A stretch of DNA of 64,000 bases. Origin: M3007 sp031425155 (GTDB lineage: Bacteria; Bacteroidota; Bacteroidia; Chitinophagales; Saprospiraceae). Positions 25,418-33,174 of the stretch are shown in pieces. Position numbers and translations under genes: made by a program. Within the stretch, counting starts at the first letter, position 1. Every line of letters begins with the position of its first letter. The stretch covers positions 1 through 64,000 of the forward strand of contig JANPIV010000054.1 of assembly GCA_031425155.1 (NCBI GenBank), read 5' to 3'. The notes under the pieces are model-generated. The model saw only the letters and a program-made list of their open reading frames with translations, was not told where the DNA came from and did not search any database.

Positions 25418-26227
25418 CTACCGCCGCCAAGATACCATCGCCGCTGGCGTAATGCCCAAGACAGGATGCCACTCCGACCCCACATCCAGCCGCAGACCAT
25501 TTTTTAAACGCAGACCTGCTCCAAAGCCCAAACGGGCCGTCTGCCCACTTCGCGCGCCTACCCGCACCACGAGCACTGGCACCGGACTATATTCCAGGCC
25601 ACCTTTTATTTGGGCCGGGCGTTCCAAGTCTTTTTCCGTCTCCGCCACGAGCGTAAGCAGACCCGAGGCTTGCCAGGAAGCACCCACGCGCAGGCCGCTG
25701 CGAATGACATCGTTACCAATTTTTTGCTGCAATGGATTCAAAATGCTGGAGCCGATCCAGACCTTGGGCAATACCTGCGCTAACAGGCTGATACTGAACG
25801 TGGCCGAGGTACTGGAGCCATATTCCTGGGCGGAATTGCGCAACACATTGGCACTGCCCGCGAGGTAGAATTTTTCACCCAATTGACGACCGTATAGCAG
25901 CCGTAAATGCTGCTCCGCATAGACTTCAATGCCGGAATGGGCGATATCCACGCCCAAGCCACTGTTTTTATCCAGCTGGTGAAATGCCTGCAACTGCGCC
26001 GTCTGCCAGCTGCCAATCCCGTAAGGCACCGCCGAACCAAGATACATGCCGACTTTTTCGCCGAGGGCTACTTGTGCATCATTTCCAATACCTACCGACA
26101 GGTTCGGATGAGCAATCGTGGCCCCACCCAACGCCATGGCGGCAGCATTGCTGAACGGACGCATGAAGACCTGCGCCGGAGCGCAAAAGGCAAAAGGCAA
26201 AAGTAAAAGAGCGATAAAAAAACGCAT
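25418..26227 (-). CDS. Outer-membrane beta-barrel protein, PorV/FadL-like, function unknown
   Basis: 269 aa from the ATG at 26225-26227, which begins a signal peptide (MRFFIALLLLPFAFCAPAQ). It continues with RPFSNAAAMALGGATIAHPN, a motif like that of PorV/PorQ and FadL-type barrels (AMGGA). Alternating hydrophobic strands follow and it ends PAAMVSWRR. It is probably a small outer-membrane barrel or T9SS-associated protein. The signal peptide codons lie in a run of GGCAAAA hexamers (26187-26210). The stop is 32 bp before the UPF0175 gene. Confidence 0.7.
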   Translation of the reverse strand: MRFFIALLLLPFAFCAPAQVFMRPFSNAAAMALGGATIAHPNLSVGIGNDAQVALGEKVGMYLGSAVPYGIGSWQTAQLQAFHQLDKNSGLGVDIAHSGIEVYAEQHLRLLYGRQLGEKFYLAGSANVLRNSAQEYGSSTSATFSISLLAQVLPKVWIGSSILNPLQQKIGNDVIRSGLRVGASWQASGLLTLVAETEKDLERPAQIKGGLEYSPVPVLVVRVGARSGQTARLGFGAGLRLKNGLRLDVGSEWHPVLGITPAAMVSWRR

Positions 26228-26301
26228 GACGCTTGGATTGGACTTTAACAAATTATATATCGGCTTGTTAGCCATTTTGACTATTTTACAGGGGATGACC
26301 G

Positions 26302-26363
26302 CATTTCGGACAACCGCAAGGGTTTGGACTACCGCAAGATTTCGGGCAACCGCAAGGGTTGCC
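26302..26363. repeat. Three tandem copies of a ~19-bp unit (GGGCAACCGCAAGGGTT type)
   Basis: CGGACAACCGCAAGGGTTT, GGACTACCGCAAGATTT and CGGGCAACCGCAAGGGTTG follow one another, and the last continues into GCCCC to form a GGGCAACC/GGTTGCCC hairpin. It lies between the GH1 stop (26365) and the barrel gene start. Confidence 0.75.
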
Positions 26364-26364
26364 C

Positions 26365-27552
26365 CTACGGCACTGCGTTGTCGTGAACAATTTTTTCATA
26401 AAAAAGCCCCGCTTCCGTCATCGTACGTTCCATCGTTTTAAAATCAACGCGCACCAATCCAAAACGGTAGGTCGGGCCGAGGTGCCACTCGAAATTGTCC
26501 CAGGTGCTCCAGTGAATATACCCGCGCAAATCCACGCCTTCCTGCATCGCCTGATGGCAAACCTGCAAATAATCGCGCAAGGCTTGAATGCGCTGAGCGG
26601 CACTATCCGTGCAAATTCCATTCTCAGTGATGATAATAGGTTTGCCGTATTTTTTATGAAACCGTCGCAGCACCCAACCCAGACCTTCGGGCCGGTAGCC
26701 CCACATTTTATCGTGCGGAATCTGGTGTTTTTCCAAAGCAGCCAGACGGTTGATAGCATCCATCGGAAAGGGGTCAAAGATCATATAAGCGTAATAACTC
26801 AGGCCCCAAAAGTCACATTTTTCAAAGGGCCGCGCCGCCCGCCCCATAAACCACCAGCGCATGAAACCGGCCACCAAACGGCCAGGCAAACCTTGGCCCT
26901 CGAAGTAGCCAGTGTTCAAAGAAATGCCGATGGGTGCCTCCGACTTTTCCCGGATCATCATCCAGGCGATGTCATGCGCCTTGCCCATATTGTCGAGCAC
27001 CCGATTGGCCGTAAAATAACGCCCTTTCTTACACGGCGGGAAATTACCGAGGATGAAGGCATTCAGGGCATACACATTCGGCTCATTGAAGGTGTTCCAA
27101 TAGCGCACATAGTCGCCAAAATGCTTGATACATTGGCGTACATAATCGAGGAACATGGGAATATTATCCTCCTGCATGAATCCGCCCTTGGCCTCAAACC
27201 AGTTGGGGTGTGCAAAATGGTGCAACACCAGCATCAAGCCCGTACCCTGCGCCTGGAGCTGGTCAAAAAATTCCCGATATTCCTGAACGACATCGGGATT
27301 GAATTTGCCGAAAGGCTCCGTTTGCAGGCGGCACCAATCCACGCCGCAGCGATAAATACTGCCGAAACGGGTGATATACGCCGCATCTTCCAGCCGATGT
27401 TTTTCGTGTTCCGTGGTTCGATCAAACACATACCCGTCTTTCGCCCGCAGTCCGCGCCAGGGATGGTCGGTCGCCGTCTCCACCTGCGCTGCCGCCGTGG
27501 AACTGCCCCACACAAATTTTTCCGGAAAAACAAGCCGTTTGAGAGGTCCCAC
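26365..27552 (-). CDS. GH1 family glycosidase (beta-glucosidase-like)
   Basis: 395 aa. The GH1 hallmarks are present: FPEKFVWGSSTAAAQVE at the start, WNTFNEPN with acid/base Glu about 157, and IIITENGI with nucleophile Glu about 310. WSTWDNFEWHLG sits near the end. It hydrolyses beta-linked glucosides or galactosides; no signal peptide is seen, so it is cytoplasmic. It is shorter than many GH1 enzymes (about 440-460 aa). The start is a GTG at 27550-27552. An in-frame stop lies only two codons upstream, at the edge of the TTGGTT-type repeat, so the original 5' end may have been altered. It may cleave imported oligosaccharides. Confidence 0.9.
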   Translation of the reverse strand: MGPLKRLVFPEKFVWGSSTAAAQVETATDHPWRGLRAKDGYVFDRTTEHEKHRLEDAAYITRFGSIYRCGVDWCRLQTEPFGKFNPDVVQEYREFFDQLQAQGTGLMLVLHHFAHPNWFEAKGGFMQEDNIPMFLDYVRQCIKHFGDYVRYWNTFNEPNVYALNAFILGNFPPCKKGRYFTANRVLDNMGKAHDIAWMMIREKSEAPIGISLNTGYFEGQGLPGRLVAGFMRWWFMGRAARPFEKCDFWGLSYYAYMIFDPFPMDAINRLAALEKHQIPHDKMWGYRPEGLGWVLRRFHKKYGKPIIITENGICTDSAAQRIQALRDYLQVCHQAMQEGVDLRGYIHWSTWDNFEWHLGPTYRFGLVRVDFKTMERTMTEAGLFYEKIVHDNAVP

Positions 27553-27559
27553 CGCAGGT

Positions 27560-27613
27560 TAGTTGACTGGTTAAGTAGTTATTAGTTGACTGGTTAATTG
27601 GTTATTAGTTTGG
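27560..27613. repeat. Degenerate octamer array (GTTGACTG / GTTAATTG type)
   Basis: TTAGTTGACTGGTTAAGTAG and similar units repeat in register. The same unit occurs at 6245-6262, 20216-20245, 44155-44220 and 61167-61216. This copy abuts the GH1 start codon. Confidence 0.65.
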
Positions 27614-27705
27614 TAATCAGCACTTTGCCTTAATTTTTAAGGTTAGAGTAGATGAGCCGAAATATTTAGAAAAGTGTGAAAAATTAACTATTACCTGCGT
27701 CTTCG

Positions 27706-27825
27706 TTGTCATGTCGCAGAGAAACGGAGACATCCACACAAGCCAGGCTATTAGAAAACCCTTCATCAGGAAATGCTGGATTATCTGGCTTGTGTGGATG
27801 TCTGCACTCCGTTGCGACATGACAA
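27706..27825. repeat. 120-bp palindromic element, family C copy 1
   Basis: The ends are TTGTCATGTCGCA and TGCGACATGACAA; inner arms ACATCCACACAAGCCAG and CTGGCTTGTGTGGATGT pair. It is homologous along its full length, including the loop, to the reverse complement of 31160-31279. No coding capacity or transposase is present. It behaves like a non-autonomous or REP/BIME-like element. Confidence 0.85.
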
Positions 27826-27890
27826 ACAAGACAGTAGGAAACCTCACAAATTATTTTTCACACGTTCCTTATTGGTTATTGTTACATGCT

Positions 27891-27952
27891 AACCCATTGG
27901 CCACATTCCATCACATTGGCCACATTTTATCCCATTGACCACATTCTTTCAT
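27891..27952. repeat. Three tandem CATTGGCCACATT units
   Basis: CCATTGGCCACATTCCATCA, CATTGGCCACATTTTATCC and CATTGACCACATTCTTTC are spaced about 20 bp apart. A second array with four units is at 44261-44330. It is too short and degenerate for a CRISPR array. Confidence 0.7.
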
Positions 27953-28003
27953 TACCGCGCCGAAAAGTAGGAAGGTTTCGCGGAAGGATTTAGTAAAAAC
28001 AAA

Positions 28004-28024
28004 AAAGGCCCGCTGAGCGAGCCA
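28004..28024 (-). terminator. Minus-strand intrinsic terminator
   Basis: On the minus strand GGCTCGC-TCA-GCGGGCC forms a 7-bp stem with a 3-nt loop followed by TTTTTTG. It is a second stop signal about 40 nt beyond the terminator of the candidate RNA. Confidence 0.75.
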
Positions 28025-28059
28025 TTTTGCCTGTTCCAGGCTGGAAAAGCAGGAAATTG

Positions 28060-28296
28060 TCAAAAAAAAAGCCCCTTCGCGAGCCTATCCGGAGGGGCAA
28101 ACATGAGATTATAAGAAGGAAATTTTATGCGACACCGAACGTTCGAAAGGTAAGCACCTTTGGAACAGGCTACAACATGCAGACAAGTCTCCACCGTAGG
28201 GTAGATGACACAAGGATTAAAACAGACTTTAAACGTAGGGGAAAATCGGTTGGGAGAGAAATGGCTATGACAGCCGGGGAGTAAAAGAAAGATTGT
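28060..28296 (-). ncRNA. Candidate structured small RNA, class not recognised
   Basis: A promoter (28301-28330) and an intrinsic terminator (GCCCCTCCGG...GAAGGGGC plus nine U at 28060-28099) bound a transcript of about 235 nt with no good reading frame. Internal pairs are visible on the minus strand: GGCT-GTCAT-AGCC, AAAGGT-GCTT-ACCTTT, the palindrome CGAACGTTCG, and the nested long-range pairs AAGTCT/AGACTT, CTAC/GTAG and ACCGA/TCGGT. The nested order suggests an extended hairpin with a large internal loop. That recalls 6S RNA, but I could not confirm it. RNase P, tmRNA and SRP RNA signatures are absent. Confidence 0.5.
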
Positions 28297-28300
28297 GCGA

Positions 28301-28330
28301 CAAATATACGGCAGGTATGGTGCGTACAAA
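28301..28330 (-). promoter_or_regulatory. Bacteroidota-type promoter for the candidate small RNA
   Basis: On the minus strand TTTG (28327-28330), an 18-nt spacer, then TATATTTG (28301-28308) matches the -33/-7 consensus fully. No protein gene starts within 700 bp downstream, which supports an RNA product. Confidence 0.65.
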
Positions 28331-28521
28331 ATTTTAACCCAACTATTTTGCCGGGCTAGTAAACACAAGGCATTTTCATGCCATTATTTTGTCCTCTTAA
28401 ATAAGACATTATCTCCTGATAATCAATACATAAGATGGGTTGAAGCACCCCGAAAAGAATGATTTAAAACTTCGTGTAAAAAATCCCATAAGTGACGTTG
28501 AGCCGTCAAAAAAGGTCAATT

Positions 28522-29619
28522 TTACTGACCAGCGGTCCGTTTTTTCTCTTTAAAATCAAGCCGCACCGAAAAAACATGGGAGTATAGTACCTGCGAAACG
28601 TTGCCAATATCGGTCAAAGCATAGTCAAGTTGTACCCTTCCCAGCCGCAATCCGATCCCGAAATTGGGTTGTATAGTCAATAATTCTTTCGTCGGATCGA
28701 AGTCATCTTTCACGCGCTGCATGTTGCCTATACCGGCGCGGATCTGCAAAAAGCGATCATAATCCAGTTCTAAGCCAATCCGTGGATCTATGTTGAAAGT
28801 TTTTGAACTGACCAGCACATTGCGTTGGCCATCGGTCGTAAATTCAAAATCAGCGGTGGGCAACAGGCTGCCTTTTTTGCCCAGACGCAATTTATACGCT
28901 GCTCCGATGACGAAACGCGGCTTCGTAATTTCGGTGTTGCTCGTCGGTATTTCGTTATTAGTGGCGGCAAATACCTGCTTTTCGCGTTCCGTCAGATTGA
29001 AAGACCAGGCATTAAAAGTGGTCGTCAAATCGCGGCCCTGAATACCCACCGACAAGTTGCCCTTGCGATATTGCATACCCAGATCGGCCCCAAAGCCCCA
29101 GGAATTGCCAAAAGTGCCGATCACCCGCCGCACGACTTTCACCGTACCGCCTACCGAAAAAGCCGGATTGCGCAACTGGCGCGCATAACTGCCCATGATC
29201 GCGTAGTCAGCCGCCGAAAACTCGGTCAGGTTATCATAATTGATCGTTCCATCCGGTTCCACCAGATTGATCGTATATGGTATTTGATCAATGCCCAGTC
29301 GAATAAGCGAAAAAGCCAGAAATGCTTTTTTATCGCGGTTCAGGGCTTTGCCAAAAGCGAGATAGTCGTACTGCCCCACCCCGCCAAACCATTCGGCGTG
29401 CATGGCTGCCACCTGAAAAGGCGCGTCAATGCCCGTCAGGCCCGCCGGATTCCAGTAGGCGGCGGTAATATCGTTGGTAATAGCGGTTTGAGCGCCCGAC
29501 ATACCGTGCGCGCGGGCCCCTACACCGATGGCCAGAAATTCGTTGCTGTACTTTTGAGCGAAAACCACCGGGATGGCCAAAACGAGCAAAGCCGGAAAGA
29601 GTAAAAGTTGTTTTTTCAT
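28522..29619 (-). CDS. PorV/PorQ-like outer-membrane barrel protein
   Basis: 365 aa. A signal peptide (about 1-21, VVFAQ) is followed by KYSNEFLAIGVGARAHGMSGAQTAITNDITAAYWNPAGLT, the N-terminal signature of the PorV/FadL-type barrels linked to the type IX secretion system. The rest is amphipathic beta strands (GTVKVVRRVIGTFGNSWGFGADLG, IGAAYKLRLGKKGS, IGLELDYDRFLQIRAGIGN). PorV shuttles T9SS cargo to the attachment complex; whether this copy does so is not shown. A T9SS-sorted protein gene lies divergently upstream, 150 bp away, which fits such a role. Confidence 0.85.
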   Translation of the reverse strand: MKKQLLLFPALLVLAIPVVFAQKYSNEFLAIGVGARAHGMSGAQTAITNDITAAYWNPAGLTGIDAPFQVAAMHAEWFGGVGQYDYLAFGKALNRDKKAFLAFSLIRLGIDQIPYTINLVEPDGTINYDNLTEFSAADYAIMGSYARQLRNPAFSVGGTVKVVRRVIGTFGNSWGFGADLGMQYRKGNLSVGIQGRDLTTTFNAWSFNLTEREKQVFAATNNEIPTSNTEITKPRFVIGAAYKLRLGKKGSLLPTADFEFTTDGQRNVLVSSKTFNIDPRIGLELDYDRFLQIRAGIGNMQRVKDDFDPTKELLTIQPNFGIGLRLGRVQLDYALTDIGNVSQVLYSHVFSVRLDFKEKKRTAGQ

Positions 29620-29769
29620 AATGCGCTACTTTCGCACGGGTCACGGGTTATCCGCCGGTTTATCCGAAGCGGTGAAATGACGAAACAAGCCGCTCTGCGG
29701 TTGCCTTGACCCGGCAAATATCCACACAATCCTACTTAAATTTTCAAACCTGCGTCCGCACACTTTTTT

Positions 29770-31152
29770 ATGAAAAAATATCTGCTCTTAATTTTGCTGC
29801 TCGGCAGCATTGTCCGCGTCGCTGTGGGCCAGACAAATCTGAACCTGAATCTCCTCGCCCAGTGGGACGACGACACCCTTCCCATCGCCTCCCCCGGCAA
29901 TCTCAACCTGCAATACAGCGGCTGCTGGGGGCTGGCGGTGAATGGTCATGAGTTTGCCGTATTGGGCGGTGCGCGCCATGTGCTTTTTTTTGACGTCACC
30001 GAACCGAGTCAACCGCAGCTGATTGGCAAATTCGCCGGCAGCACCAACACGATCTGGCGGGAAATAAAATCCTACAAAAACCACATTTACGCCGTGTCGG
30101 ATAATACCACGGAGGGCCTGATGATCTTTGATCTGAGCCAGGCCCCCGACACCATCAGGCGGACTTACTGGAGCAATGAATTTTTCAATAAAGCCCACAC
30201 GATCACGCTCGATACCACTTCGGGCCGCATTTATCTGAACGGCACCAACGTAGCCAGTCAGGGTCTGCTGGTGCTGGATGTCAGCCAAAATCCCGATCAA
30301 CCCACGCTGCTGGCCAACGCCGATCTCAGCGCATTTGGTGGTTATATCCATGATTCTTACGTGCGCAATGATACCATTTATGCGTCCTCGGGCTTTGAAG
30401 GGTATTACGTATTCGACTTTAAGGATGCCAGTAATCCAAAATTAATCGCTAACACCCAGACCGGCGGTTACAACCACAATAGTTGGCTGAATACGGCGGG
30501 CACTTACGCCTATTATACGGAAGAAATCCCCACGGGTCAGCCAATTCGTATTGTGGATTTGCAGGACCTGGGTAATCAGGAAATAACGGTCGTCGGCGGA
30601 TTTTTAGACCAATTAACGCCCAATGGAGGCCCTGATAAGGCTATTCCGCATAATGTGTATATTAAAGACAATCTCCTTTTTAACTCTCAATATGAAGACG
30701 GACTGCTGGTGTACGACATCACTGTCCCGACCGCGCCGTTGCTGGTCGCCCACTATGATACGCACCCGCAGAACACCACCTACAACACCTACTATGGCAA
30801 TTGGGGCAACTATCCCTGGCTGCCTTCCGGGACGATCATTGCCGGAGATATGCAAAACGGGCTGTTTGTGCTGCAATTGGCCCCGTCCGTCGCAACCAAA
30901 TCACCTAAAGAATTGGCCGCCTCCGTTTTCCCGAATCCAGTGCGGCAGACGTTATTTGTGAAAGTCCCGGAACATACCGGCACCTGGTCGTATCGGTTGC
31001 ATAACCTGGATGGTCGGCTCATAATGAGTGGGACTAATTCGGAAAGTAATTCGGCACAAGTAGTGGTAACAAATGTGCCAGCCGGACTTTATTTTCTGGA
31101 AATACGCGCGAAAAATGGCGCGGTAGCGGTGCGCAAGGTGGTGGTGGAATAA
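29770..31152 (+). CDS. Choice-of-anchor-B / LVIVD-repeat secreted protein with T9SS sorting domain
   Basis: 460 aa. A signal peptide (about 1-20, RVAVGQ) comes first. A beta-propeller-like region with LVIVD-type repeats follows: EFAVLGGARHVLFFDVTEPSQPQLIGKF, GLMIFDLSQAPDTI, GLLVLDVSQNPDQPTLLA, YYVFDFKDASNPKLIA, GLLVYDITVPTAPLLV. This matches the choice-of-anchor-B family. A type A T9SS domain ends the protein (SVFPNPVRQTLFVKV ... GLYFLEIRAKNGAVAVRKVVVE). It is presumably surface-exposed. It is followed by palindrome C copy 2 and a strong terminator. Confidence 0.88.
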   Translation: MKKYLLLILLLGSIVRVAVGQTNLNLNLLAQWDDDTLPIASPGNLNLQYSGCWGLAVNGHEFAVLGGARHVLFFDVTEPSQPQLIGKFAGSTNTIWREIKSYKNHIYAVSDNTTEGLMIFDLSQAPDTIRRTYWSNEFFNKAHTITLDTTSGRIYLNGTNVASQGLLVLDVSQNPDQPTLLANADLSAFGGYIHDSYVRNDTIYASSGFEGYYVFDFKDASNPKLIANTQTGGYNHNSWLNTAGTYAYYTEEIPTGQPIRIVDLQDLGNQEITVVGGFLDQLTPNGGPDKAIPHNVYIKDNLLFNSQYEDGLLVYDITVPTAPLLVAHYDTHPQNTTYNTYYGNWGNYPWLPSGTIIAGDMQNGLFVLQLAPSVATKSPKELAASVFPNPVRQTLFVKVPEHTGTWSYRLHNLDGRLIMSGTNSESNSAQVVVTNVPAGLYFLEIRAKNGAVAVRKVVVE

Positions 31153-31159
31153 GAGGTGC

Positions 31160-31279
31160 TTGTCATGCCGCAACGAAGTGCAGACAACTACACGAGCCAG
31201 ATAATCTGGAATTTTCTGGTCAAGGCATTTTTAGTAGCCAGGCTTGTGTGGATGTCTTCGTTTCACTACGACATGACAA
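31160..31279. repeat. 120-bp palindromic element, family C copy 2
   Basis: Exactly 120 bp, from TTGTCATGCCGCAACG to CTACGACATGACAA. It is the inverted homologue of 27706-27825; the loop region (GGCTACTAAAAATGCC in the matching orientation) is also conserved. It starts 8 bp after the stop of the upstream gene. Confidence 0.85.
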
Positions 31280-31285
31280 AAAATG

Positions 31286-31328
31286 CGAACGCCGCGACCC
31301 TATGCAGGATCGCGGCGTTCGTATTTTT
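31286..31328 (+). terminator. Strong bidirectional terminator
   Basis: CGAACGCCGCGA and TCGCGGCGTTCG form a 12-bp stem followed by TATTTTT on the plus strand. On the minus strand it is followed by CATTTTTTG, so it can stop transcription from both sides. Confidence 0.85.
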
Positions 31329-31340
31329 AGGCAAAAAAAT

Positions 31341-31378
31341 AGCCCTCCGCCCTTTCTCCTTTGAAAGGACCGGAGGGC
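31341..31378 (-). terminator. Minus-strand terminator-like hairpin
   Basis: On the minus strand GCCCTCCG ... CGGAGGGC closes a stem that is followed by TATTTTTTT. No gene ends just upstream on that strand, which hints at a short unannotated minus-strand transcript starting near 31632. Confidence 0.6.
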
Positions 31379-31895
31379 CCCCGCCTTCGGTTATCTTTAC
31401 TCTTTCGAGTTTTTTTCTTTTTGGTAGTGTCGGTCATTAAGACGAACACTTATTCAATCGGTCACTTTTTAAACGCTGCGCTTTCTGTATTATTTTTCAA
31501 GAAACGGACGCATATCAAAAAAAGCGGTCAAAAACACTTTGTGATTCAAAGTTCATTTTCAAAAAATTGAGGCTGTTGACCAACCTCATTTTTCAAAAGT
31601 GATGCCGGGTGAATTGCCCCTTGCGCTTTTGATGTTGCAAATATGAGGGTATTCTTTTCATCCGCGCAAGTCCCCCGGCTGATTTAAGGAAAAATTAATC
31701 CGTTTCTCATTATCACCTTGGCAACAATCCTTGACGATTATTAAAAACATGTTAATTCTTGGCTCCCACACTTGCAGTTTTTTTGGTATTTCCGTAGCAA
31801 TAATGCGAAGTCTGTAAATTTTAAATAACATGATTTTTTTTTAATAAATCTACCGCTTACCCTCCAAATACGACCGTTTACTCAAAAAAACGACC

Positions 31896-32885
31896 TTACC
31901 CTAACGGAAAATCCGCTGCATCAATGGTTTCAGCACAGGCAAAATGACCCAGCGGGCAGGCTTGGTAGCCATGCAGCCCACAGGGGCGGCAAGCCAGGGG
32001 CAGTGCAGTCTGTACGATCCAGTGCTGAGTGGACAAAGGCGTAAAACCGAAAGCCGGTACGGTAGAACAGAACACAGCGGTCACCGGCGCATTCATCGCC
32101 GAAGCGATGTGCATGGGTGCCGAGTCATTCACGTAGTTCATCCGTGCCCCCTGCATTAGTGCCGCCGATTCCAGAAAACTGAGTTGCCCCGCCAGATTAA
32201 TTACAGCGGAGTGGGCTGCTTGCTCGCGGATGGTCTCGCAGGCAGCCACGTCTTCCCAACCGCCCAAGAGAAAGATTTGATAATCCAGCGGCAGCCGTCC
32301 GATCAGTTCCAGCCACTTGTGCGCCGGAAATTGTTTCGTGAACCACACCGAGGTCGGAGCCAGACAAACATAAGGACTACCATTGGTCAACTGTTTGGCT
32401 TTCGCGAAGTCCGCCGCCGCCGGGTACAGTTTGGGTGGCTCAAAAGACGCATCGGTCAGGTGTTCGATCAGGCGTAGGTTACGCTCCACCTCATGGATGG
32501 GCTGCCCAGCAATCCCAAACTGGTGTGGCAAACGGCGCGAAAACAGGCGCGAAAAGGGGTTTTTAGCGAAACCCACGGTCTGTTTTGCCCCGGCGCAGAT
32601 CGTCAGCAGACCCGAGGCCGCAAACCGCTGGCAATTGATCACCACATCGTAGCGTTCGGCCCGAATTTGACGCATCAAACGCCACAGCCCCTGGTATTTA
32701 TTCTTTTTTTTATCCCAAACCAGCACCTGCCGCACATGCGGATGACCGACGAGCAGTTTTTCATTGCCCTTGCGCAGCACAAAATCCAGTTGGGCATCGG
32801 GAAAAAGACGGTGCAACTTCTCCACCAGCGGCGTCGCCAGCACTACATCGCCGATAAAGGCCGTTTGGATCATCAAAAACTTCAT
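31896..32885 (-). CDS. Glycosyltransferase family 9 (ADP-heptose:LPS heptosyltransferase-like)
   Basis: 329 aa from the ATG at 32883-32885 (MKFLMIQTAFIGDVVLATPL). GT9 features are IQTAFIGDVVLATPLVEKLHRLFPDAQLDFVLR at the N-terminus, then VCLAPTSVWFTKQFPAHKWLELI, IFLLGGWED and MNYVNDSAPMHIASAMNAPVTAVF, the nucleotide-sugar pocket. It probably adds heptose or a related sugar to the LPS core at the inner face of the membrane. It is a single gene, divergent from tRNA-Leu. Confidence 0.93.
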   Translation of the reverse strand: MKFLMIQTAFIGDVVLATPLVEKLHRLFPDAQLDFVLRKGNEKLLVGHPHVRQVLVWDKKKNKYQGLWRLMRQIRAERYDVVINCQRFAASGLLTICAGAKQTVGFAKNPFSRLFSRRLPHQFGIAGQPIHEVERNLRLIEHLTDASFEPPKLYPAAADFAKAKQLTNGSPYVCLAPTSVWFTKQFPAHKWLELIGRLPLDYQIFLLGGWEDVAACETIREQAAHSAVINLAGQLSFLESAALMQGARMNYVNDSAPMHIASAMNAPVTAVFCSTVPAFGFTPLSTQHWIVQTALPLACRPCGLHGYQACPLGHFACAETIDAADFPLG

Positions 32886-32920
32886 CAAAAAAATATTTCA
32901 GCACTTTTTCAAGAAAAACG

Positions 32921-32950
32921 TTGCGCAAAAATAAAACCCTTTTACATTTG
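32921..32950 (+). promoter_or_regulatory. Promoter of tRNA-Leu
   Basis: TTG (32921-32923), exactly 19 nt, then TACATTTG (32943-32950) matches the Bacteroidota primary-sigma consensus. The tRNA starts 24 nt downstream of the -7 element. Confidence 0.75.
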
Positions 32951-32974
32951 CACCCGCTTTTGAAAGCGAGCCCT

Positions 32975-33058
32975 GCGGGAATGGCGGAATTGGTAGACGC
33001 ATACGTTTCAGGGGCGTACGTCCTTACGGATGTGGGGGTTCGACTCCCCCTTCCCGCA
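32975..33058 (+). tRNA. tRNA-Leu (CAG)
   Basis: 84 nt. The acceptor stem GCGGGAA/TTCCCGC closes the cloverleaf. The D arm is GCGGAATTGGTAGACGC, the anticodon stem TACGT/GCGTA with loop TTCAGGG gives anticodon CAG, a class II long variable arm (GTCC-TTAC-GGAT) follows, and the T arm is GGGGG-TTCGACT-CCCCC. Discriminator A; the CCA end is not encoded. It reads CUG codons. Confidence 0.97.
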
Positions 33059-33065
33059 CTTGATT

Positions 33066-33107
33066 ATGAGCCACTCCGAATTTTCGGCAGTGGCTCATGT
33101 TTTTTTA
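33066..33107 (+). terminator. Intrinsic terminator after tRNA-Leu
   Basis: ATGAGCCACT pairs with AGTGGCTCAT, with an inner CGAA/TTCG, followed by GTTTTTTT. Confidence 0.88.
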
Positions 33108-33136
33108 GCCCATGCCTTATTTCCCGTCCCGCCGCT

Positions 33137-33144
33137 TACCTTTG
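33137..33144 (+). promoter_or_regulatory. TAnnTTTG-type -7 element before the DUF1573 gene
   Basis: TACCTTTG matches the -7 consensus, 30 nt before the ATG at 33175. It supports that start over the longer frame from 33112. The -33 region is weak. Confidence 0.45.
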
Positions 33145-33174
33145 CTTTCTATTTCCACTGATTTGACATTGTCT

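Larger units (their letters stand above)
27553..28521. other. 969-bp gene-poor stretch
   Basis: No credible protein gene is seen. It holds the octamer array, palindrome C copy 1, the CATTGGCCACATT array, two minus-strand terminators (28004-28024 and 28058-28099) and a candidate small RNA with its promoter. Confidence 0.7.
31153..31895. other. 743-bp gene-poor stretch
   Basis: It holds palindrome C copy 2, two terminators, a small hairpin with T runs on both sides (31568-31588), and a weak minus-strand promoter (CTTG-N21-CATATTTG, 31638-31670). A 36-codon minus frame at 31327-31437 is basic but overlaps the hairpins and is not called as a gene. Confidence 0.6.

Noticed and set aside
26359..27585. 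408-codon plus-strand frame
   Set aside because: It is antisense to the GH1 gene, where both catalytic glutamates are seen. It is a codon-bias shadow.
27891..27952. Possible CRISPR array
   Set aside because: The units are about 12-13 bp, degenerate and only three to four in number, with 6-8 bp between them. No cas gene is in the window.
28027..28284. Plus-strand 85-codon frame in the small RNA region
   Set aside because: It is antisense to the promoter- and terminator-bounded RNA and is a Lys/Arg-rich shadow without a ribosome binding site or homologous pattern.
31327..31437. 36-codon basic ORF on the minus strand
   Set aside because: It overlaps a terminator hairpin along much of its length and its codons follow the hairpin sequence. 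There is no evidence of selection on the protein.
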